Assembly (NCBI RefSeq): GCF_022898935.1
Contig: NZ_JALIRP010000006.1
Coordinates: 62,001-126,000 of the forward strand
From: Paenibacillus mangrovi
GTDB lineage: Bacteria; Bacillota; Bacilli; Paenibacillales; Paenibacillaceae
DNA length: 64,000 nucleotides
Direction: 5' to 3'
The notes below the pieces were generated by a model, which saw only the letters and a program-made list of their open reading frames with translations, was not told the DNA's origin and did not search any database. Positions 1 to 8,427 of this stretch are shown here, piece after piece (position 1 is the stretch's first letter; the number at the start of each line of letters is the position of its first letter). Both the position numbers and the translations under genes were made by a program.

Positions 1-59
1 GTACTTGATACTTGATTTTTTGTTTCAAGGCAAGAAACTTATATAGACGGGTGATGCAT

Positions 60-344
60 ATGTCTTACAGACCAGTGATTGCGAACATGAAGGAAGCCAG
101 CAGTAATGAACAAAGCGGATTGTACGAATTCATTGTCAATCTGGCTGACGGAACCGTGTGCCGAGTGTTCTATAGCCGTTTTCCGGAATGGAAAATGACA
201 AACATCAGCCGGTTGCAAAAAACGCCTTGCCCGGTATGCCGCAAAGATTTTATTTGCAGATGCATCGAGAGCTACAAAGGCGAGCTGACACAGCAAATCG
301 AAGAAAACCAATGGATCGATAAGGCTTTGGCTGCTGCCAAGTAA
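60..344 (+). CDS. Small cysteine-motif protein of unknown function
   Basis: A 94-residue protein that I cannot assign to a named family. Its middle is predicted beta-rich (residues 28-45), followed by a compact cysteine cluster of the form CPVC-x5-C-x-C near residues 61-71, which resembles a small metal-binding knuckle or a redox motif. There is no signal peptide or membrane segment. The frame is open upstream to a TTG at position 12, but the ATG at 60, six bases after another ATG, gives the more natural N-terminus (MSYRPV). The ribosome site is weak (GGGTG). A hairpin terminator follows directly, so the gene ends its transcript. Its role is unknown; metal binding is inferred from the cysteines only. 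Confidence 0.6.
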   Translation: MSYRPVIANMKEASSNEQSGLYEFIVNLADGTVCRVFYSRFPEWKMTNISRLQKTPCPVCRKDFICRCIESYKGELTQQIEENQWIDKALAAAK

Positions 345-363
345 TCTGTCGAACCAAAGATAC

Positions 364-391
364 AGGCGCGGGATATACCCGGGCTTTTTTC
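364..391 (+). terminator. Rho-independent terminator
   Basis: A GCGCGGG/CCCGGGC stem with one internal mismatch and the loop ATATA is followed by a run of T. It lies 20 bp after the stop of the small cysteine-motif gene. Confidence 0.6.
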
Positions 392-402
392 TTTTTGTCT
401 GA

Positions 403-489
403 ATAAATTGAACTAAAGTTTAATGATCCATCTTCTTGATTCATGTTGTTAATCAAAAAGATAGGTACCTATTCTTTAGTTCAATTTAT
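403..489. repeat. 87-bp element with perfect 16-bp terminal inverted repeats
   Basis: The left arm ATAAATTGAACTAAAG (403-418) is the exact reverse complement of the right arm at 474-489. Between them lies a smaller inverted repeat built on TTGATT/AATCAA (about 435-455), so the whole element could fold into a nested hairpin. It contains no ORF and is A+T-rich compared with its neighbours. The shape is that of a MITE-like or other intergenic repeat, but no second full copy is present in this window. Short related pieces (ATTGAACTA) occur near 39183. Confidence 0.6.
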
Positions 490-548
490 ATAAATGGCTT
501 GATTATTGGTACTGGGCATCGGATACTCAGTACAGGAGGTGCCTGCAG

Positions 549-962
549 ATGAAGGATCTACAAGGACCTGAAGGAATCGTGCTTGTGGACGGCGTATGCC
601 ATTTGTGCCAGGGACTGACGCGTTTTATTATTGAACGGGATCCGCATGCCAAGTTCCGATTCGCCTCCCTGCAATCCGATATTGGAGCTATACTTTTGGA
701 AAAGGGCGAACTGCCTGCGGATAAGGTGGATACCTTGGTGCTGATTGAAAATGGGCAGTATTATGTCCGTTCGGCTGCTGTCCTGCGTATCGTTCGCCAA
801 TTGAAGATGCCGTGGCCACTACTTTATGTCTTTGCCTTGATTCCTCTGCCGCTCCGTGACAGGTTGTACCGTTATGTTGCCCGCAACCGTTACCGCTGGT
901 TTGGGAAGGAAGAGCAGTGTATGCTTCCGACACCTGAGCTGCGAAAGCGGTTTTTGTCTTGA
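549..962 (+). CDS. yuxK: DCC-family thiol-disulfide oxidoreductase (YuxK/DUF393)
   Basis: A 137-residue member of the DUF393 family, named DCC after its conserved motif. Here the motif is DGVCHLC at residues 14-20, giving a thioredoxin-like C-x2-C pair, and the family's RFASLQS-type strand follows at about residues 36-42. Length is normal. Family members are predicted thiol oxidoreductases; the substrate is not known. The start is well supported by AGGAGG eight bases upstream. The protein has a weakly hydrophobic stretch near residues 88-102 (LLYVFALIPLPL) but no clear signal peptide. It is monocistronic by position, with the inverted-repeat element before it and a hairpin after it. Confidence 0.85.
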   Translation: MKDLQGPEGIVLVDGVCHLCQGLTRFIIERDPHAKFRFASLQSDIGAILLEKGELPADKVDTLVLIENGQYYVRSAAVLRIVRQLKMPWPLLYVFALIPLPLRDRLYRYVARNRYRWFGKEEQCMLPTPELRKRFLS

Positions 963-986
963 GGTTTTGTCGATAATTTACACAAT

Positions 987-1015
987 TTGTATTGTTTTTC
1001 ATTACAGGATATGAT
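987..1015 (+). promoter_or_regulatory. Possible promoter for the Tad operon leader
   Basis: TATGAT (1010-1015) matches a sigma-A -10 box at five of six bases; a poor -35 box (TTGTAT, 987-992) lies 17 bases upstream. It would start RNA near 1022, before the hairpin at 1050. Weak evidence on its own. Confidence 0.3.
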
Positions 1016-1049
1016 AAATTCCTAATTAAGTAAATCAAGCTGATAACGG

Positions 1050-1099
1050 AAGCACCGTTTCTTCAGCCGCATATGCGGCTTAGGAACGGTGCTTTTTTT
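1050..1099 (+). terminator. Strong hairpin terminator or attenuator before the Tad operon
   Basis: An outer 10-bp stem (AAGCACCGTT with AACGGTGCTT) encloses an 8-bp self-complementary inner stem (AGCCGCAT/ATGCGGCT), and the structure ends in seven T. It could terminate yuxK, whose stop is 88 bp upstream. It also sits only 29 bp before the first Tad gene, so the Tad operon is either read through it or controlled by it. Confidence 0.8.
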
Positions 1100-1128
1100 C
1101 ATGCTGTGAATGGGGGATGAATAGCCTC

Positions 1129-2277
1129 ATGGTGACGTACAAAGTGGTGCTCGCCGTCAAAGAGCCGCAGTATTTGGAGGCGCTGCTTCATTACGTGCAT
1201 ACAAGTGAATTTGGCGGGAAATTACGATTTGTCGGATTTACACGCGCAGAATCATTTTTGGAGTACATGAACGGGAAGGAACGCCCGGATTTGGTTGTCG
1301 GAGACAGTGAGCTGCTGGAGCCTTGGCTGCGGGAAGAAAAAGCACCATGTCCGTGGAAGCGGCTTGGGACAGGAGCTGATCCGGATCAAGAGCTGGCAAA
1401 ATATCAACCGCTTCCAGAACTGCTTGGAGCTATACTCCAAGTCTGTCAAAAGGGCGGTGGCCGTTCAAAAGCGGCTGTCCATGCGGGAACGGGTACGGTA
1501 ACGATCGGCTTCATTTCCACGGTAGGAGGGAGCGGGAAAACAACGGCCGCAGTGAACATGGCCAAGCAGCTCGGCGGGATGGGGCTATCCGTGTTCTACC
1601 TGAATCTAGAGACGTTCAACAGCAGCGCCGTATTTCGAAGATCAAACCGTAAAGCCGAGGATGCCCACGGGCTTCCGAGACTGCTCTATGAAATGAAAGC
1701 ACAGGTCGAAACGAAAAGTTCAGGGGCTATCCCTTTGGAATCCTTTGTAGTTAGTCATCCGGCGATGAAGTGCGAATGGTTTGAGCCGGTTCACAACCGG
1801 AATGAAATCATTCAAATGAGCAAATCGGATGTACGCTGTCTGCTTGACCTGATATCGCAGAGCGGTAGATATGATGTGGTCATCGCCGACACCGATTCCG
1901 GAATGAACCAGCGCACGGATGCGGTGATCGAAGGATGCGGGCATCTGATATGGATTCTGCTGGATGACCTGATCCATATGTTCAAGAACGCACAGCAGCT
2001 GTCCTATATGGAGAGGAGCGATTCGGAGAAGTTCTCTGAAATGGCCGCGAAGAGCCGGTTTATCGTTAACCGCTTTGTAGGTGAGTTTGCTAATCCGCTG
2101 CCTGAGGCGATTCCGGCAATCGACGGGGTTCTTCCTTACATCCCCTCTTGGAAGCAGAGCAGCAACGAGGAGCTACTGCTGAGCTCGCCTATTTATCAGC
2201 GCGATATTCTCAAGCTCTGCCGGGAACTGCTGAGCGAAGACTTGACTGAAGAAACCGGGGTGAGGGCGCATGGATGA
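1129..2277 (+). CDS. TadZ/CpaE-like pilus assembly P-loop ATPase
   Basis: A 382-residue protein with an N-terminal region shaped like a degenerate response-regulator receiver (residues 1-105) and a MinD/ParA-type P-loop ATPase domain (from about residue 124). This is the domain order of CpaE/TadZ, which places Tad pilus machinery in the cell. The Walker A motif reads VGGSGKTT (about residues 132-139). The P-loop lysine is kept, but the extra signature lysine of ParA/MinD proteins (KGG) is replaced by valine. An aspartate-containing strand (VVIADTDSG) follows near residue 250. ATG at 1129 was chosen because GGGGGATG sits at normal distance; the ATG at 1117 would overlap that site. It overlaps tadA by 8 bp. 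Confidence 0.8.
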   Translation: MVTYKVVLAVKEPQYLEALLHYVHTSEFGGKLRFVGFTRAESFLEYMNGKERPDLVVGDSELLEPWLREEKAPCPWKRLGTGADPDQELAKYQPLPELLGAILQVCQKGGGRSKAAVHAGTGTVTIGFISTVGGSGKTTAAVNMAKQLGGMGLSVFYLNLETFNSSAVFRRSNRKAEDAHGLPRLLYEMKAQVETKSSGAIPLESFVVSHPAMKCEWFEPVHNRNEIIQMSKSDVRCLLDLISQSGRYDVVIADTDSGMNQRTDAVIEGCGHLIWILLDDLIHMFKNAQQLSYMERSDSEKFSEMAAKSRFIVNRFVGEFANPLPEAIPAIDGVLPYIPSWKQSSNEELLLSSPIYQRDILKLCRELLSEDLTEETGVRAHG

Positions 2278-3517
2278 GGAACTGTTCAGGCAGCTGCGCC
2301 AAGAAGTGAGATCCGGCCTGGATGTAACGTCCGCCCTCGACAATCATGAGCTGATGAAATATATCGAGCGTACCGTTTTCAGCAGGCGAGAGCTGCTGGA
2401 GCTGACGGCAACGGAGAAAAGAAAGCTTGTCCGGCGCATCTATGACTCATTCCGCGGGCTCGATATTTTGCAGCCGCTTGTGGACGATCCGTCCATAACA
2501 GAAATTATGATCAACGGCCACCGGGATATTTTTATCGAGCAAAACGGCGAAGTCTCAAGACTGACGCTGGAGTTTGAGTCCCGGACAAAGCTGGAGGACA
2601 TTATCCAAACCATTGTGTCAGGCGTGAACCGAGTGGTGAATGAGTCATCGCCAATTGTAGATGCGCGGCTGAAGGATGGCTCCCGCGTCAATATTGTTCT
2701 TCCTCCGATTACACTCAAGGGGCCGACAATGACGATCCGAAAGTTCCCCGAGAAGCCGATGACTATGGAGGATTTGGTGCGCCGGGGAGCACTTGGCGAG
2801 GACGCCTCCTTGTTTTTGCAGAAGCTGGTGGCCGGCAAGTACAACATTTTTATCAGCGGCGGCACCGGTTCCGGTAAAACAACGTTTTTGAATGCTTTAT
2901 CCCAATATATCCCGGCGGATGAGCGGGTGATTACGATTGAGGATTCCGCGGAACTGCAGATCGTAACGGTGCCGAACCTCGTATCCATGGAGACGCGCAA
3001 TGCCAATACGGAGGGAAAGGGAGAGATAGCGATCCGGGATCTGATCCGCTCTTCGCTGCGGATGCGCCCGAACCGGATTGTGGTTGGCGAGGTGCGCGGC
3101 AGTGAAGCGCTCGACATGCTGCAGGCGATGAATACCGGCCATGATGGGAGCTTATCCACCGGGCACGCGAACAGCACCCGTGACATGATCAGCCGCTTGG
3201 AGACGATGGTGCTCAGCGGGGCGGATTTGCCGATCGCCGTTGTCCGGCAGCAAATCGCTTCGGCGATCGATATTTTCGTCCATTTAACAAGACTCAGGGA
3301 TAGATCGAGGCGGGTGGTCGAGATCAGTGAAGTAGTCGGTATGGAGAATGGGGAGGTCATTTTGAATCCGCTCTACAAGTTTAAGGAAACAGGGGAAAAG
3401 GACGGCAGAATTGCCGGACAGCTGGAGCTGCAAGGACTGCTGCAGAAGCAGGAAAAGCTTAGGATGGCTGGCATCACGTATGATGCGCCTGGTCTGGCTA
3501 AGGAGGCGGTCGTATGA
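2270..3517 (+). CDS. tadA: TadA/CpaF secretion ATPase
   Basis: A 415-residue GspE/VirB11-superfamily ATPase of the CpaF branch, which drives Flp/Tad pilus assembly from the cytoplasmic face of the membrane. Visible motifs are Walker A GGTGSGKTT (residues 197-205), an Asp-box EDSAEL (224-229), Walker B in RIVVGEVRG, and the histidine box GHDGSLSTGHAN. The N-terminal domain carries the family's ITEIMING and DGSRVNI strands. Length is typical. ATG is preceded by GGGGTGAGG and lies inside the end of the tadZ gene; its own stop overlaps the tadB start (ATGA), so translation is probably coupled. Confidence 0.93.
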   Translation: MDEELFRQLRQEVRSGLDVTSALDNHELMKYIERTVFSRRELLELTATEKRKLVRRIYDSFRGLDILQPLVDDPSITEIMINGHRDIFIEQNGEVSRLTLEFESRTKLEDIIQTIVSGVNRVVNESSPIVDARLKDGSRVNIVLPPITLKGPTMTIRKFPEKPMTMEDLVRRGALGEDASLFLQKLVAGKYNIFISGGTGSGKTTFLNALSQYIPADERVITIEDSAELQIVTVPNLVSMETRNANTEGKGEIAIRDLIRSSLRMRPNRIVVGEVRGSEALDMLQAMNTGHDGSLSTGHANSTRDMISRLETMVLSGADLPIAVVRQQIASAIDIFVHLTRLRDRSRRVVEISEVVGMENGEVILNPLYKFKETGEKDGRIAGQLELQGLLQKQEKLRMAGITYDAPGLAKEAVV

Positions 3518-4389
3518 AAGTGGGACAATCCGCGCTGGAAAGGAAGGGGGCCGGCCCCGGTATTCAGGGGGCTGCGCTCCGTAGTCGCAGAACAACATCA
3601 CCGAGAAGCCGTCCCGGAAAAAAGGCAAAGCCTGATGGGAACATGCAGCTGCCCGACTATAGTGTATACGTGCTGAGTCCATTCCAGCGGCTAATGTGCA
3701 TTATTACCGGGGCGGTGCTCTTTTTCGGAATCGGCTATCTCTTTTATCATCAGTGGATTATAGCGCTTCTCTTATCCTTTGGAGGACTGCTTGTCCCCCG
3801 TTTCTGGAGAAAGCATATGCTGCAGCGGAGACGTACGGCGCTGAACCTCCATTTCAAGCAGGCGCTGTTCTCGTTATCATCCTCCTTGTCTGCCGGACGT
3901 TCCGTGGAGAACGGCTTCCGGGAAGCGATTCAGGATTTGCGCATGCTCGATCCGGATGCGGAGAACGATTTGATAACGGAGCTTTCCATTATTAGTGCAC
4001 GGATGGAGTACGGTGAACCGATTGAAGACGCACTACATGATTTCAGCCGCCGGGCCTGCATGGAGGATATAACGAATTTCGCGGATGTATTTACCACCTG
4101 TAAGAGGACTGGCGGAGATTTGGTAGAGGTGATCCGGAGAACCTCATCCATTATCGGTGAGAAGCTCGACATCCAGCAGGAGATTGCCGTTCTCATTGCA
4201 CAGAAGAAATTCGAATCGAAGGCGATTTTGGCGGCTCCGATTTTGATGCTGGTGTTCATGAACCTGACATCAGCTGATTATATGGAGCCGATGTTCAGCG
4301 GCATGGGCATGATTATTTCGACCTTTGCCTTACTAGGGCTGGCAGGCTGTATGTTCTGGATTATCAAAATCATGGACATCAAAATTTGA
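3514..4389 (+). CDS. tadB: TadB-like inner-membrane platform protein (T2SSF)
   Basis: A 291-residue membrane protein with a type II secretion F domain (about residues 120-250). There are hydrophobic segments near residues 63-97 and two at the C-terminus (about 235-250 and 265-285). TadB with TadC forms the membrane platform on which TadA acts. The first 45 residues are basic and rich in Gly, Arg and Ser, an extension rather than a signal peptide. It is the fourth-base-overlap partner of tadA and is followed by tadC after 13 bp. Confidence 0.88.
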   Translation: MKVGQSALERKGAGPGIQGAALRSRRTTSPRSRPGKKAKPDGNMQLPDYSVYVLSPFQRLMCIITGAVLFFGIGYLFYHQWIIALLLSFGGLLVPRFWRKHMLQRRRTALNLHFKQALFSLSSSLSAGRSVENGFREAIQDLRMLDPDAENDLITELSIISARMEYGEPIEDALHDFSRRACMEDITNFADVFTTCKRTGGDLVEVIRRTSSIIGEKLDIQQEIAVLIAQKKFESKAILAAPILMLVFMNLTSADYMEPMFSGMGMIISTFALLGLAGCMFWIIKIMDIKI

Positions 4390-4402
4390 GCGGGGTGAGG
4401 AT

Positions 4403-5275
4403 ATGAAGCTGCTCTCTGTCGTGGTACTGGTTCTGCTGGTGGGAGGTTGGGTGGTGCTGAACCAGGTCGGCGGTGCAAAATACCGGAGCATTGCCAAGCT
4501 CCAAATGGAAGAGCTGAGGCTCAAGCCGTTGGTTCCTCCGATGCTGTATATTCTGGAGCATTTGAAGATCATGTCGAAGTTTCCGCTGTTCTTCTTTAAG
4601 ATTCAGCGCTCGGTGCAGAAGCTTAACGGGCAGCGCCACAGCGCTGAAAAGACGCTGCTATATGTCGGCGAAATGATGTGCTACAGCTGGCTTCTGCTCG
4701 TGATGGGATGTCTGCTGACATTGGCCATGGGCGAGGCCACCGGGCTTGGAATTGGAATAGTTTTGGGGTTGCTGCTGCCCGCTGCGATGATCAAGGATCT
4801 ACATAGCAAGGTGCAGAAGCGGGATCAGGATATTCTCATGGAACTGCCAGAGCTGCTGAACAAGATCGTTCTATTGGTTGGAGCGGGAGAAACGGTTCAG
4901 AAGGCGATTAGTCATTGCGTGGAACAAAAGAAACAGGAAAACAATCATCCATTGTACCGCGAGCTGATCAAGATGACGGATGATCTGGAAGGCGGATATT
5001 CCTTTCAGCAATCCTTTGAGAATTTCAGCAAGCGCTGTGCGGTACAGGAGGTATCAATCTTTACGACGACCGTGCTGCTGAATTTCAGACGGGGCGGCAA
5101 CGACTTTGAGATGGCTTTAACGGATTTATCCCGCGTTCTGTGGGAGAAACGAAAGGCAGTGACGCGTATACGGGGAGAGCAGGCATCTTCCAAGCTGATC
5201 TTTCCGATGGTTGTCATCTTTGTCATTGTCATTGTGCTTGTAGGAACACCCGCTTTTATGATGATGAATATGTAG
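4403..5275 (+). CDS. tadC: TadC-like inner-membrane platform protein (T2SSF)
   Basis: A 290-residue partner of TadB. A hydrophobic helix starts at residue 1 (anchor-like), a paired hydrophobic region covers about residues 92-130, a T2SSF cytoplasmic domain follows (about 145-260), and a strongly hydrophobic helix closes the protein (about 266-287). ATG has GGGGTGAGG at suitable spacing. The gene is 13 bp from the pilin gene downstream, consistent with one operon. Confidence 0.87.
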   Translation: MKLLSVVVLVLLVGGWVVLNQVGGAKYRSIAKLQMEELRLKPLVPPMLYILEHLKIMSKFPLFFFKIQRSVQKLNGQRHSAEKTLLYVGEMMCYSWLLLVMGCLLTLAMGEATGLGIGIVLGLLLPAAMIKDLHSKVQKRDQDILMELPELLNKIVLLVGAGETVQKAISHCVEQKKQENNHPLYRELIKMTDDLEGGYSFQQSFENFSKRCAVQEVSIFTTTVLLNFRRGGNDFEMALTDLSRVLWEKRKAVTRIRGEQASSKLIFPMVVIFVIVIVLVGTPAFMMMNM

Positions 5276-5287
5276 GAGGATGAAGAT

Positions 5288-5479
5288 ATGTTGACATTGG
5301 CATGGAGTAAGGCAAAGGCTTTTTGGAAGCAGGAAGACGGGCTGGGAATGTTGGAAATGATTTTGATTATTGCGGTTATTATTATCATTGCTTTGTTGTT
5401 CAGAAAAGAGCTTCTTCGAATCGTGCAAAGACTATTAAATAAAGTGGATCAAAAGAGTGATGAAGTTTTTACGGGTTAA
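5288..5479 (+). CDS. Flp1-like type IVb pilin subunit
   Basis: A 63-residue protein with a short basic leader followed by GLGMLE (residues 18-23) and a long hydrophobic helix (about 23-37). The glycine and the glutamate five residues later are the prepilin-peptidase and pilin-packing signature. Size and architecture fit the Flp1-like major pilins of Gram-positive Tad loci. It is the only such very short pilin in the operon, so it is probably the main pilus subunit. AGGAGG lies upstream at good spacing. Its 3' end overlaps the next gene by 20 bp. Confidence 0.8.
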   Translation: MLTLAWSKAKAFWKQEDGLGMLEMILIIAVIIIIALLFRKELLRIVQRLLNKVDQKSDEVFTG

Positions 5480-6137
5480 TAACTCACTAAAAAATACCGA
5501 GGGAAGCTTCACCGTTGAAGCTTCCCTCGTACTTCCCATCGTCCTGTTCGTCACGATGATTCTTATATTTTTTTGCTTATATGTCTACCAGATGAGCTTC
5601 CTCCATCAGACGGCTTCCGCTGTGGCGGAGCGTTCGGCATACAGTTGGGACAACAGCCATAAAGAGGCAGCTACCGGAGAGGTAGCGAAAGGCCAATATG
5701 ATTCCTTATACTGGCGGTTGAGCGATGACGGGATACTCGGCACGTTGTTTGGCTGGAGCGGATTGGCAGATAAAAAGCAGACAGCGGCTCTTCCGGGAAA
5801 TGAAGGCGGGGGCGGAGCGCTTCCTGTCCTTAAATTGAATAAATCCGGCGGTATGGTTCCTTCCTGGATGAAGGGCGAGATTAGCTATCAGAATTCGATT
5901 CTGCAGCGGAAGGTTGCAGTGGATCTAACGCGCATGCTTTCTTTTCCGCCGCTGGATATCATGCTGGAGGGCGGCTCGAATGTTAACACCTATGCTAATT
6001 CCGTCGTGGTAGAGCCTGTGGAATTTATCCGGACGGTGGATCTGATGAGATATTACGGCTCGAAGTTCAAGGGCTCAGATGAGAATGGTAAAACAGATCA
6101 GGGCAGCGCCAAGCAGGTATTGGATAAATTCAAGTAA
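5460..6137 (+). CDS. TadE-like pseudopilin
   Basis: A 225-residue protein with the TadE pattern: a short polar leader, GSFTVE near residues 15-20 (glycine with glutamate at +5), then a hydrophobic helix of about 24 residues. The remainder is a soluble extracellular domain. TadE-family proteins are minor pseudopilins processed by the same peptidase as Flp pilins. The ATG at 5460 is preferred over the GTG three bases upstream; the ribosome site is weak, so translation probably depends on coupling with the overlapping pilin gene. Confidence 0.75.
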   Translation: MKFLRVNNSLKNTEGSFTVEASLVLPIVLFVTMILIFFCLYVYQMSFLHQTASAVAERSAYSWDNSHKEAATGEVAKGQYDSLYWRLSDDGILGTLFGWSGLADKKQTAALPGNEGGGGALPVLKLNKSGGMVPSWMKGEISYQNSILQRKVAVDLTRMLSFPPLDIMLEGGSNVNTYANSVVVEPVEFIRTVDLMRYYGSKFKGSDENGKTDQGSAKQVLDKFK

Positions 6138-6192
6138 CTCAAGTCTTCAGACAAGTAGTGTAATGTAGCGGGAATCATAAGGGGGGACGAGG

Positions 6193-8427
6193 GTGTTCGC
6201 TAAAAGGCGATCGGAGAATGGATCGGTTTCCGTGTTTTTGATTATGATTTTAGCCTTCATATTTGCTTTTGTGGCCCTGTTTATCGACTATGGCCGCATC
6301 GCCGCTATGAAGGTTCAAAGCGAGCGGCTGGTGCATGCGGCGGTTCGTTCTGTGATGTCCTCCTACGATCCCGAGCTCCAGGAACGGTATGGATTATTCG
6401 CTTATGGGGAGCAAAGCGGCGACCAGATCATGGCGGGTGTTCTGAACAGCAGCATGGAAAAGGGAGTGCGAAGCGACAAGTTTGATATCCTGCCGATGGA
6501 GCTGGACAGCTCGGGCCTTAAAATGGACAGGATGCTGGGCGAATATGATATTTTTAACCGCGAAATCGGTGAAGAGATGAAATACAAGGCGCCCGTAGAT
6601 TTTACATTGGAAATTCTGAGTAAGTTTAAGCCCTTATCTTCTTCGATGAAGGAGGCTTCCAACACGGTCGATGTGCTTAGGAAGCTGCAAAAGCTGTATG
6701 ACAAACGGGAAGCGGCGCTCGATCAGATGCTGGCGAAGCAGAAGAAGGCCGCACAAGGCGCTAATGGCATCCCCGGTATTCTAATGGGGCTCTATTCAAC
6801 CTCCATATCCAATGAATCTCTCGGCTCTTCGCGTGTAACCACTGCTGCAGGAGTCGCATCCCAGTACGATGATTACGTCAGCAAAGCTAATGAGGATGCA
6901 AACCGGGATGAGGATGAAGATCCACAATACAGCGAAGAGATCGAGGATTATTTGAAAGACTCGGCAGACGTTGTGTCCCGGCTCGGAAGCAAGCAGGGTT
7001 CGGCTGCGGCAAGCCATACCAAGCTGCTCCAGGAAGCTCAACAGGCTTGGAAGGAAGCCTTTGATCAAAATGAGCGTATGAAGGAAGTCATAGCTGCTTC
7101 TGAAAGCCGGACGGAAAGCGCAGGCTATGATGAGGTCTCCGGCGGCAGCATCCCAGGGACAACGCCGGGAACTAACGGGGATGATTCGGATACGATCCGC
7201 GGTCTGCGCGGACAAACGGAGAAACTGCTGCTGTCTGAAAGCCTGCTTAATGAATTAAAAAATGAAATTGACCGTCAGCGGGATGAATTCAGTACGGCAG
7301 ATCGTAACATATCAGCGGCTATGTCCGCTCTTGGGGGTGCCTCGGGCCAAAGCGGCAGTTCCAGCCAGATGAAAAGTACGGTGATATCGGCACGAAGCGC
7401 TATAGATTCATATTTGCGTGCTTACGCCGAATCGGGCTCGTCCAACAAGCTGGATCAGGAAGCAGCCCGGCTTAATCAGCATCGCGCCTCCGACAAGGAG
7501 CGAAAGGAAAAAGAAAAGCAGGGCAAAGCCAAGCTGAGGGATGCGGCTAATATCCTGGAGCGGATCAACGAGCTTGATCAAAAGGCAAAGGGATATATGG
7601 AGGAATATAGAACACTGCAGACCTATTATGACGAAAGCATGGAGTTCAACAAGCAGCTTGCCGCTGGGGACTATCATGGGGCTGATTTGGACAATGATCC
7701 CTATGATGCGGGTAAATCCGCAATGAATGACATGGATGGTCTGTATGGGGCGATGGCAGGAATGATGTCGGGAGTGACGGATGAATTGCTTCAAAATGAG
7801 TATGCCGCACTTTATTTTAAGCATTTTGACATTAGCAGTCTGAAAGACGCGGCCAAAGACCCGCAAGCTAAATTGGGAGATGCCGTAGTTGACCAGTTAA
7901 GCGTCAAAAATCAGGAGCTTGAATACATACTGTACGGGTTCCATAATCCGGTAGGAAATATCTCTGCAGCTTATGCAGAGATATTCGCATCCAGACTTGC
8001 GATCCGTACGATGGAGGGCCTCGTCAAGAACAGCGGCCTCGGTCATCCGCTGCTAGTGCTGGCTGCCGCACTACTCTATGGCATCGAAATGGCCATTGCC
8101 GATATGATCACGCTTTGCGAGACAGGATCGGTGGAGCTGTCCAGCTATATTAGAGTCAAAGTAACTTATCGGGATTACCTGCGGCTCTTTCTGCTTATTC
8201 ATAGCAATAATCAGAAAAAAATGTCCCGTATGCTGGCGCTAATCCGTTTCAACACGGGGATTAATCCGGCGCAGCGACCAACGTATGTTTCGGCAGAAGT
8301 TAAGGTTGGCATGAAGCTGTGGTTTTTGCCTGGGGTGATGAAAATGGTCGGATATGCCGGAGGAAGTCCAGACGAGGTGGAAGGAAACCGATATTATGCG
8401 GTCAAACAAGCGGATTACTCTTATTAG
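6193..8427 (+). CDS. DUF5702-type large Tad-associated protein (TadG-like)
   Basis: A 744-residue protein with an N-terminal hydrophobic helix (about residues 13-33) after a basic leader, then a long, mostly alpha-helical, charged extracellular region with stretches of coiled-coil character (about 150-300 and 340-500). The N-terminus resembles TadE/TadG proteins (NGSVSVF), but the position where pilins have Glu+5 is Phe. I match it to DUF5702 of Firmicute Tad loci by its N-terminal YGRIAAMKVQSERLVHAAVRS block and its position. GTG start with GGGGGGACGAGG before it. Its role is probably structural, linking the pilus to the cell wall or envelope, which is inferred from position. Confidence 0.7.
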   Translation: MFAKRRSENGSVSVFLIMILAFIFAFVALFIDYGRIAAMKVQSERLVHAAVRSVMSSYDPELQERYGLFAYGEQSGDQIMAGVLNSSMEKGVRSDKFDILPMELDSSGLKMDRMLGEYDIFNREIGEEMKYKAPVDFTLEILSKFKPLSSSMKEASNTVDVLRKLQKLYDKREAALDQMLAKQKKAAQGANGIPGILMGLYSTSISNESLGSSRVTTAAGVASQYDDYVSKANEDANRDEDEDPQYSEEIEDYLKDSADVVSRLGSKQGSAAASHTKLLQEAQQAWKEAFDQNERMKEVIAASESRTESAGYDEVSGGSIPGTTPGTNGDDSDTIRGLRGQTEKLLLSESLLNELKNEIDRQRDEFSTADRNISAAMSALGGASGQSGSSSQMKSTVISARSAIDSYLRAYAESGSSNKLDQEAARLNQHRASDKERKEKEKQGKAKLRDAANILERINELDQKAKGYMEEYRTLQTYYDESMEFNKQLAAGDYHGADLDNDPYDAGKSAMNDMDGLYGAMAGMMSGVTDELLQNEYAALYFKHFDISSLKDAAKDPQAKLGDAVVDQLSVKNQELEYILYGFHNPVGNISAAYAEIFASRLAIRTMEGLVKNSGLGHPLLVLAAALLYGIEMAIADMITLCETGSVELSSYIRVKVTYRDYLRLFLLIHSNNQKKMSRMLALIRFNTGINPAQRPTYVSAEVKVGMKLWFLPGVMKMVGYAGGSPDEVEGNRYYAVKQADYSY

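Noticed and set aside
1020..1100. A cyclic-di-GMP riboswitch before the Tad operon
   Set aside because: The expected GEMM core sequences are absent; only a hairpin terminator is seen.
2440..3360. A 306-codon minus-strand frame opposite tadA
   Set aside because: Ser/Arg-rich antisense product without motifs; the plus-strand CpaF motifs are unmistakable.
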